Below are positions 6,004 through 11,983 of a stretch of DNA of 15,167 nucleotides, piece by piece. A program made the translations under genes and the position numbers. The DNA comes from JALZCH01 sp036400075. Its GTDB lineage: Bacteria; Acidobacteriota; Blastocatellia; Pyrinomonadales; Pyrinomonadaceae. Location of the stretch: positions 1 to 15,167 of the forward strand of contig DASWLV010000085.1 of the NCBI GenBank assembly GCA_036400075.1, read 5' to 3'. Position 1 is the stretch's first letter. Every line of letters begins with the position of its first letter. Below the pieces are notes generated by a model, which saw only the letters and a list, made by a program, of their open reading frames with translations, did not search any database and was not told where the DNA came from.

Positions 6004-9000
6004 AATCGTGATGCAAAACGGCGTGATGCCGTTTAGTTTGGCGTCTCTTAAGGCTTCTCTGACATCTTCGCGCGCATATTTCGCGTCGCCGTAATCGTGG
6101 TCATAAGGTCGTCCGTCGGTTAAAATTACCAAAAGTTTAGTGCGCGATTCCTGTCTGAGCAATTTGTTTGCGGCGTGGCGGATGGCAGCACCAAGGCGCG
6201 TGTTGTTTTGAAACGTGATGCCGCCGATGCGGCGTTCGATTTCTTCGGAATATTTTTCCTGAAAATCTTTGACAACGTAAAATTTGACGTTGCGCCGACC
6301 TTCGGAAGTAAAACCGTAAATCGAATAAACGTCGCCGACCGCTTCGAGCGCTTCGCTCATTAGCACAAGACCTTCTTTTTCGATTTCGATAATCCGTCTT
6401 CCGGGATGTGTGTAAGGCTGCAAAGGATTGCGCGTGATCGTTCTGGCGGTCGAGCTTGATTGGTCGAGCAGAAACGCGACGGCGACGTCGCGCTGTTTGC
6501 GCAGTTTTTTTGTGTAAAGCCGCTCGGAAACGTGCCCGTCGCGAGCGCGGCGGTCAATTACATAATCAATGACCGCGCTTAAATCGTAGTCCTCGCCGTC
6601 AACTTCGTTGTGAATCCTGGTCAGATTTTCCGGTTTCATCATTTGAAATTGATGCCGGACGGAAGAAATCGTGCCTTTGTAGCGCTCGCGCGTTAATTCG
6701 ACAAATTGACGGTCGCCGCGACGAGTGCGTTTTTCGATCACGCGGCTCCAGCCTAAACGGTAATCGCCCAAATCTCTGTCCCATTCATCGTAATCGAAAG
6801 CGGTTTCGCCGGCTTCGAGCGGCTGTTCCGGGATTTCGTTATTTGCCCAGCTTTCAGCGCCCTGCCAATCTTCCGGTTCGGATTCTTCTTCGAGATTGTT
6901 CCAGGCGTTGAAAAGATCTCGCGCGTCGCGCAATTGCTGGCGGCGCTCTTCCGTTTGATCGCCTTCGTCCGAAATTTCGATTGTGTTTTCGCTCCTGTTT
7001 TCTGCGGCGGTTTCCTCCGATTGCTCATCGGTTTCGTTTTGCGTTTGATTTTCCTGAGTCACATTCTGGAAAAGTGAATAAACCCGGCTCGTAGCCATTA
7101 AGCTGTCAGCAACGGTTGATTTTTCCGAAGTCAGATAATCTGCAACAACCGTTTCGAGTTCTGAAACAATCTGCGTGTAAAATTTGCGAGCATCGTCATT
7201 TGCTGCGCCTAAAAGCGTGATTTGAAACAGCAGCTCGAACGGCACATGATTCATGGGAACATCCAAAATCGTGGGGCGCGCAGCTTGCAAATGCTTTTGC
7301 ATAAAATCCAAATCGCGCCGCAAACCGCGATAAGCGAGCCGCAAACGGCGATCAATTCTGCCGTTTTCGAGCGTCGTAAAAATCTTGCGCGCCAGCATCG
7401 GCTGGGGAAAAAGCTGCAAAGCCGGGCGATAATCGGAATCCGGCGGCATCAGTTTCCGACGCTCGCGGTCAAACAGCATTTGCGCTTCCGGCGGCAAAGC
7501 CTTTTCGCCTTTTTGCACTTCTTCGAGATAACCGGCGAGCGAAAAAGCATCGCGCTCTTCGGCGGTCGCTTCGTAAATTTCGGTGAGCGTCGCGTAAGCG
7601 GCTTTTAATTCTTTGGTGTCACGCGCGTGCGTCCCGAATTCGATTTGCCCCGCGCCGTGCGCCGCGAGGACTTTGTAAAGCCTGAAATCAAGCTCATCGT
7701 CGCCGAATTCAGAAACCGAAGCGGGCAGATAAATCGTTTTGCCATCGTTGATTCTCGATTCCTGCGGCACGGCGGCTAACGGCTGAACCTCGATTTGTCT
7801 GCCTGTCAAACCTTCGACGTAAAGCCGTAGAGTCGTCTGCACGGCGTCGAGCGGCAAACCTTCCGAACCTTCGTGCAAACGGTCGTTGCTGCGCCGGGTT
7901 TCCAGAGCAAAATAGCTGCGGCGAGCGCGTGGATTGTCGAATTTTTCGGCTCTTAAACCTTCACGAACCCAATCTTCAAACTGCCCGCCCGAAACTTGTT
8001 TCAATGCACGCCCACTTGCCCGAAAACTTGCCAGCGCGCTTTCGGCGTCTATTTGGGCAATTTCGTTTGTAAGCTCTAAAACTCTGGTCGTTAGCGACGA
8101 TAATTCTTCGGATTTTCTGATTGCCGCGATTTGTCGGAAAAATGCCGGACTCGAACGCACAAACGCGATTAAAACCGCGTTTCCCTGTCGAGCGACGGTC
8201 AGCAAAGTTTCGCGCCATGCCTCAAAAGATTGCGGCACGCGCCGCAGAACAACGCCGCCCGAATTAACGAAATGCAGCGTCACGCTGCCGCCGTATTCGA
8301 GAAATTGAGCGGCGGAGTTTAGCAAATTAATCGAATCCGTCGCCGACAAATCTCGCAGCGCTTCGGGCAGAGCTTCCCATAAATCCGACGCCATTCCGCC
8401 AGCTCGCGCTGCGAAAAACGAAGCGAGATTTGCCGCCGCAGTCGTTACGACAATTTTTTCTTCTGCGCTGAATCGCTCGAAAAACTCGATTGTCGGAACT
8501 GTCGCGCGTAAGAAATCGGAGCTGTGTTTGGCACTGCGTTGGGCAATGTCGGCGGCGACGCGGAAAACGGCGCGCAGAATTTCTTCCGATTGAATTTTGG
8601 CGGCGATTTCGGGCGCATTTTGAAAAGTTTCGACCGCAACCGTGCCGGACAAAACGAGCTGACGCTGGCAAACCGCGAAAATCATTTGCCGGATTTCCGG
8701 CGGAATCGGCGCGTAATCGGCGACGCCGCGCCCGAAAAAACTAGCGCCTGCGTCCGGGTTGATCATCGCCAGACGGCGACCTATTTCGCCCCACGCGCGG
8801 ATTTCGTCCGGTTCTAAAATCTCCGCCGCGTCGGGCGCGGCTTGCAAAAATTCGCCGCTCGCTTTCAGGCTGACGCCCGCCACGCTCGCGCTCGTTTCCA
8901 AAATAGCTCTTGATTTTTCCGTTTCCAGCTTGCTCAAATCTTTCGCCAATTTCGTCAAACCGCGCTTCTCGCCGTTTTTCTCCCCACCTTTTTCATCACC

Positions 9001-9009
9001 AATTTTCAT
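5884..9009 (-). CDS. NorD/CbbO-like VWA-domain protein
   Basis: This is a 1041-aa cytoplasmic protein; no signal peptide or membrane segment is seen. The first 600 residues are mainly helical, repeat-like and without known motifs. Residues about 645-690 are a Gln/Glu/Asn-rich disordered linker. The C-terminus (about 843-1041) is a von Willebrand A domain with a complete MIDAS: DQSSS at 849-853, Thr937 in NNTR, and TDGRPYDHDYGDAKY from 964. The extended loop after TDG and the overall layout resemble NorD and CbbO, which act with MoxR-class AAA+ ATPases (NorQ/CbbQ) to insert metals or remodel target enzymes. No such ATPase gene is in the window, so the partner is unknown. It follows the FHA gene after 109 nt on the same strand and may be co-transcribed. 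Its 3' end exists in a second copy beyond the toxin-antitoxin island. Confidence 0.88.
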   Translation of the reverse strand: MKIGDEKGGEKNGEKRGLTKLAKDLSKLETEKSRAILETSASVAGVSLKASGEFLQAAPDAAEILEPDEIRAWGEIGRRLAMINPDAGASFFGRGVADYAPIPPEIRQMIFAVCQRQLVLSGTVAVETFQNAPEIAAKIQSEEILRAVFRVAADIAQRSAKHSSDFLRATVPTIEFFERFSAEEKIVVTTAAANLASFFAARAGGMASDLWEALPEALRDLSATDSINLLNSAAQFLEYGGSVTLHFVNSGGVVLRRVPQSFEAWRETLLTVARQGNAVLIAFVRSSPAFFRQIAAIRKSEELSSLTTRVLELTNEIAQIDAESALASFRASGRALKQVSGGQFEDWVREGLRAEKFDNPRARRSYFALETRRSNDRLHEGSEGLPLDAVQTTLRLYVEGLTGRQIEVQPLAAVPQESRINDGKTIYLPASVSEFGDDELDFRLYKVLAAHGAGQIEFGTHARDTKELKAAYATLTEIYEATAEERDAFSLAGYLEEVQKGEKALPPEAQMLFDRERRKLMPPDSDYRPALQLFPQPMLARKIFTTLENGRIDRRLRLAYRGLRRDLDFMQKHLQAARPTILDVPMNHVPFELLFQITLLGAANDDARKFYTQIVSELETVVADYLTSEKSTVADSLMATSRVYSLFQNVTQENQTQNETDEQSEETAAENRSENTIEISDEGDQTEERRQQLRDARDLFNAWNNLEEESEPEDWQGAESWANNEIPEQPLEAGETAFDYDEWDRDLGDYRLGWSRVIEKRTRRGDRQFVELTRERYKGTISSVRHQFQMMKPENLTRIHNEVDGEDYDLSAVIDYVIDRRARDGHVSERLYTKKLRKQRDVAVAFLLDQSSSTARTITRNPLQPYTHPGRRIIEIEKEGLVLMSEALEAVGDVYSIYGFTSEGRRNVKFYVVKDFQEKYSEEIERRIGGITFQNNTRLGAAIRHAANKLLRQESRTKLLVILTDGRPYDHDYGDAKYAREDVREALRDAKLNGITPFCITIDRESEQELKDLYGDVGYTIIDDVLSLPERMPNIYRRLTS

Positions 9010-9044
9010 CTTATTTTTAGCTTAGAAAAACGGGAAGGCTAAAT

Positions 9045-9120
9045 CAATTACGAATATAGAATCTCTTCTTTTAAAAATATTCCATAATTCGTAATTCGTA
9101 ATTTGAAATTCGTAATTGTT
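9045..9120. repeat. Heptamer repeats (AATTCGT) and inverted repeat in the FHA-VWA spacer
   Basis: Positions 9086-9120 are five consecutive 7-mers of the AATTCGT type (three exact, two degenerate). An exact 11-nt inverted repeat pairs CAATTACGAAT (9045-9055) with ATTCGTAATTG (9108-9118), so the whole spacer could fold as a hairpin with a 52-nt loop. The last heptamer touches the stop codon of the FHA gene (9119-9121). No T-run typical of an intrinsic terminator adjoins it. Confidence 0.7.
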
Positions 9121-10624
9121 ATCGAGGCGGCTTGCCGTCGGGGTAAATAAAAACGTGAAAGCAAGCGTTGACGTTGTATTCGATGAGCGCGTCCAAAACG
9201 CCTTTGTTTTCCAGATCGGCGAGTCGGCGCATCACAAAATTTTGCTCTTCGGCGGACATATGTTTGCGCCCCAAATCGAATGTGCAGCCGGATGTGTGCG
9301 GCGGGAGACTGCCGGGACCGCGCACCTTGAACGAATTCGGATTGACCTGATTGAGCTTGATTTGATAATCCATCGAGCGCGTCAGAGATGTGACGCGCAG
9401 CGGGCGATTGAATTGTTTTTTATAAGCGCCAGCGATTTCCTCCAAAACGCGACGCGCCGAAGGATGAAACATTCTCAGCAGGCGGATGCGCATTTGTTTG
9501 CGGTCGCGCCCATTGCTTAAATCATATTTTAAACCGCCGAAGTTTTGCGACAGACTCGACAAAAAACGAAATTTTTCCGAAGTCTGCGGAATCGGATTGT
9601 ATTGCGTTTCAAAATCAAATGAGGTGAATGCGTCTTCGGTCGCGCTGCTTCCGACTTCGAGGAAATAATCGTCGGTCGCCATCGGCAATTCGATCAATTC
9701 GCCTTTCAGTCGTTTTTCCGCCAAATCGGCAAAATCCATCGGCACTTTATAATTTAAAACGTTTATCAACTCGCGGATTTTTGCCGTTTGCTTGGGAACG
9801 CCGCGCTCTGAAAGCGGGGCGGGCGGATCGAGTCCGGCGGGACGCTCGCCAGTGTTGGCGCGCGGTTCGAGAGCACGGGCTTTTTGCTGTTCCCAAAAAG
9901 CCCGCGTGACGGTTAATTTTTGGTCTTCAGTCGAAGCGTCCGTAGCCGCAATCGTAACGTCTTCAATGTCTTCGGTTTTAATTTCTTCCTGCGTTTCCTC
10001 CAACAGCTTGAGCAGTTCTTCGATTTCTTCATTGGTCGGGTCTTTTTTGAGCGGATCAATAATCGCCTGACCGACTTCCGTTTGATTCGGTTCCGACGTC
10101 CGCGCGTTTCTGCCGTTTGTATTGTTTCCCAATCGCGGCGCAACGATAAAAACTCCGATGAGCGCCAGCGAAATGATAAAAACCGACAAAACAGCGGCGG
10201 CAATTAGAATCGTCCGTTGTTCGTTGTTCTTCGGTTGTTCGTTGTTCGTTGTTCGTTGTTCGTTGTTCGTTACGTTTTCAGGCTGTGGGCTGTGGGCTGT
10301 GGACTTTGGACTTTGTGCGGAGGCGCGGATTTGGACGAAGATTCTGGTGTTGTCGCCGAGCCGAATTTCATCGCCGTCGAAAATGCGAGTGCCTTCGGAA
10401 TTTATTTGTTTGCCGTTTAAAAATGTGCCGTTGGTCGAATTTTCATCAAAAATCCAGACTTCCCCGTCGTGCTGTTCAAAAGTCGTGTGGCGGCGCGACA
10501 AACCGGCGTCGTTAAGAATTAAATCCGACAATTCGGTGCGCCCGACGGTTAAATTCCCGGCGTCAAGTGTGCGGATTTGTTCGCCTTCGGGCGAGTTGAT
10601 AACCAGCGTAATTTCGTGCGGCAT
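9119..10624 (-). CDS. FHA domain - transmembrane - M15-peptidase-like protein
   Basis: This is a 501-aa protein in three parts. Residues 1-100 are a forkhead-associated domain with the phosphothreonine-binding signature complete: VGR (27-29), LSRRH (42-46) and STNGT (63-67). Residues about 101-137 are a low-complexity linker built from heptanucleotide repeats. Residues about 139-163 are one hydrophobic helix, placing FHA in the cytoplasm and the rest in the periplasm. Residues about 383-497 resemble zinc D,D-peptidases of family M15: VTSLTRSMDYQ (411-421), HTSGCTFDL with His443 and Asp450, and a late His490 (CFHVFI). The usual catalytic Glu close to the last His is not evident, so enzymatic activity is uncertain. 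A link between Ser/Thr phosphorylation and cell-wall processing is inferred. It lies upstream of the VWA gene on the same strand. The start has only a weak ribosome site. Confidence 0.87.
   Translation of the reverse strand: MPHEITLVINSPEGEQIRTLDAGNLTVGRTELSDLILNDAGLSRRHTTFEQHDGEVWIFDENSTNGTFLNGKQINSEGTRIFDGDEIRLGDNTRIFVQIRASAQSPKSTAHSPQPENVTNNEQRTTNNEQPKNNEQRTILIAAAVLSVFIISLALIGVFIVAPRLGNNTNGRNARTSEPNQTEVGQAIIDPLKKDPTNEEIEELLKLLEETQEEIKTEDIEDVTIAATDASTEDQKLTVTRAFWEQQKARALEPRANTGERPAGLDPPAPLSERGVPKQTAKIRELINVLNYKVPMDFADLAEKRLKGELIELPMATDDYFLEVGSSATEDAFTSFDFETQYNPIPQTSEKFRFLSSLSQNFGGLKYDLSNGRDRKQMRIRLLRMFHPSARRVLEEIAGAYKKQFNRPLRVTSLTRSMDYQIKLNQVNPNSFKVRGPGSLPPHTSGCTFDLGRKHMSAEEQNFVMRRLADLENKGVLDALIEYNVNACFHVFIYPDGKPPR
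10215..10315. repeat. Heptanucleotide tandem repeats inside the FHA gene
   Basis: There are three different 7-bp units in succession. GTTGTTC occurs twice (10216-10229) and then five times without error (10234-10268). GCTGTGG occurs three times (10282-10302). ACTTTGG occurs once and then as six of its seven bases (10303-10315). On the coding (minus) strand they encode the Asn/Glu/Gln/Arg/Thr- and Ser/Pro-rich linker between the FHA domain and the membrane helix. Because 7 is not a multiple of 3, gain or loss of one or two units shifts the reading frame; three units keep it. Confidence 0.85.
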
Positions 10625-10723
10625 TTTTCGTTCAATTCGGTTTATTTGGAGCTATTTCACAAATAAAAAACGCAAATTGTAAACTATCCTCTATCTCGCA
10701 AAGAAACAAAGATTCTGCAAAAC

Positions 10724-10758
10724 AGTTTACAGTTGATAGTTGATAGTTGACAGTTGCT
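10724..10758. repeat. Heptamer repeats (AGTTGAT type) in the divergent spacer
   Basis: Five adjacent 7-mers all begin AGTT: one AGTTTAC, two AGTTGAT, one AGTTGAC and one AGTTGCT. They lie in the 258-nt spacer between the divergent FHA gene and the small gene at 10883, about 100 nt from the FHA start. Apart from these and the promoter candidate at 10823-10849, I see no feature in the spacer. Confidence 0.75.
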
Positions 10759-10822
10759 GCAAGTTCCAGCCTTTCGAGAATCTCCTGTTGCTAATAGCAA
10801 GCGTTTTGTACGCATCCGCGCA

Positions 10823-10849
10823 TTGAGAATGGCGGGAAATTGCTAAAAT
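10823..10849 (+). promoter_or_regulatory. Candidate sigma-70-like promoter of the small gene and hydrolase
   Basis: An extended -10 element TGCTAAAAT (10841-10849; five of six matches to TATAAT plus the TG) lies 33 nt before the ATG at 10883. A TTGAGA (10823-10828) could act as -35, but spacing is only 15 nt; an extended -10 can compensate for a poor -35. Predicted from consensus only. Confidence 0.4.
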
Positions 10850-10882
10850 CCAAAATTAAAAATACACGGAAAGGGGAAAATT

Positions 10883-11101
10883 ATGTCAAGCGCAATCGGT
10901 CAAAAAAAGAATCAGCCGCCGACCGGCGAAGGGAAAAATCAAAGTCCGAACAAAGGTGAGGCACAGGAACTCGATAAACGCTCGGAAGTTTTGCAGGCAG
11001 AGCGAAATCACCCGGAAATGAATATGGAGGCGGCGGATGAAACGTCGGATATGGTTCAAGATATGGACGTGCCGCAAAAACGCGAGCGCGCTGGTCGCTA
11101 A
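10883..11101 (+). CDS. Small hydrophilic protein of unknown function
   Basis: This is a 72-aa protein with a clear Shine-Dalgarno (GGAAAGGGG, 10868-10876) 6 nt before ATG, which supports that it is translated. It is highly charged and rich in Gln, Glu, Asn, Lys and Asp, with no hydrophobic core, Cys or signal peptide, so it is probably disordered or an extended helix (about residues 24-62). It lies 6 nt before the alpha/beta hydrolase, which has no good ribosome site of its own, so it may couple translation of the hydrolase. I do not recognise a family. Reading frames on the opposite strand in this stretch are judged to be shadows. Confidence 0.65.
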   Translation: MSSAIGQKKNQPPTGEGKNQSPNKGEAQELDKRSEVLQAERNHPEMNMEAADETSDMVQDMDVPQKRERAGR

Positions 11102-11107
11102 ATTCTG

Positions 11108-11899
11108 ATGAAAGCAAAAATCAGCGGCAGAGAAATCGGCTACGAAGATGCGGGTGCTGGCGCTTGCGTAGTTTTGCTGCACGGGCATCCGCTCAACCGT
11201 TCGATGTGGAGCGCGCAATTTGAGGCTTTGCAGGCGAATTACCACGTCGTTTGCCCGGATTTACGCGGTTACGGAGAAACGGTGGAGGTTTCAGCCGTTT
11301 CGACGATGAGCGAAATGGCGCAGGATGTCGCCGCACTGCTCGATTATTTGAAACTTGAAACGATTATTCTCGGCGGTCTCTCAATGGGCGGTTACGCAGC
11401 GCTCGAATTTTACAACCTGTTTCCAACGCGCGTTTCCGCGCTCGTTTTAGCAGACACGAAAGCGGGGAGCGATACGGAAGAAGCGCGCCAAAAGCGTTTT
11501 GAAACGGCGGAAAAAATAGAAAAAGAAGGAATCGAGCCGCTCGCCGAAGAAATGCTGCCGAAAATTCTCGCACCGGCGACGCACTCAACCAAACCGGAAA
11601 TTGTCGGGCGAGTGCGGCAAATGATGTTGGCGACAAATCCGGTCGGCGCGGCAGCCGCTTTGCGGGGAATGGCGGAGCGTAGCGACCACACAGAACTGCT
11701 GGCGAAAATCAGCGTGCCGACGCTTGTTATTGTCGGCGAAACGGACGAATTGACTCCGCCCGCCGAAGCCGAAAAGATGAACCGAGCGATAAAGGATTCT
11801 CGGCTGGTGAAAATCTCAAATGCCGGGCATTTATCGCCGCTCGAAAATCCGGCTGAATTTAACCCGGCTTTATTGAATTTCCTTTCTGCAATTCGATAA
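11108..11899 (+). CDS. Alpha/beta-hydrolase fold enzyme
   Basis: This is a 263-aa protein of normal length for the family. It has the oxyanion-hole motif LLHGHP (24-28), the DLRGYG segment (51-56), the nucleophile elbow GLSMGG with Ser92, the acid Asp213 in VGETDELTPP, and His241 in NAGHLSPLENP, giving a complete Ser-Asp-His triad. No signal peptide is present, so it is cytoplasmic. Overall it resembles 3-oxoadipate enol-lactonase, BioH or non-haem haloperoxidase relatives, but substrate cannot be read and no pathway genes are nearby. It starts 6 nt after the small upstream gene and likely shares its promoter at 10823-10849. A hairpin immediately follows its stop. Confidence 0.93.
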   Translation: MKAKISGREIGYEDAGAGACVVLLHGHPLNRSMWSAQFEALQANYHVVCPDLRGYGETVEVSAVSTMSEMAQDVAALLDYLKLETIILGGLSMGGYAALEFYNLFPTRVSALVLADTKAGSDTEEARQKRFETAEKIEKEGIEPLAEEMLPKILAPATHSTKPEIVGRVRQMMLATNPVGAAAALRGMAERSDHTELLAKISVPTLVIVGETDELTPPAEAEKMNRAIKDSRLVKISNAGHLSPLENPAEFNPALLNFLSAIR

Positions 11900-11943
11900 A
11901 AAACGGCGTCTTTGCGTGAAATTAAAAATCACGCAAAGACGCC
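11898..11943 (-). terminator. Rho-independent terminator, mainly for the minus-strand fibre gene
   Basis: A perfect 15-bp inverted repeat, GGCGTCTTTGCGTGA (11905-11919) and TCACGCAAAGACGCC (11929-11943), surrounds a 9-nt loop. On the minus strand the stem is followed by a T-run (six A on the plus strand, 11898-11903), the classic intrinsic terminator for the gene ending at 11984. On the plus strand no T-run follows, so it would be a weaker stop for the hydrolase. The two genes converge here and share the hairpin. Confidence 0.8.
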
Positions 11944-11983
11944 AAGAGGAAAAGCATTTTCGACATCAGTTGTCTTTTCTCGT

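Noticed and set aside
10215..10315. Short regular repeats as a CRISPR array
   Set aside because: Units are 7 bp, contiguous, without spacers, and lie inside a coding sequence.
10122..10682. 186-codon plus-strand open frame opposite the FHA domain, containing repeated Cys/Leu/Phe/Val segments
   Set aside because: The repeats are just the heptamer tracts read in the wrong direction; the minus strand encodes a complete FHA signature.
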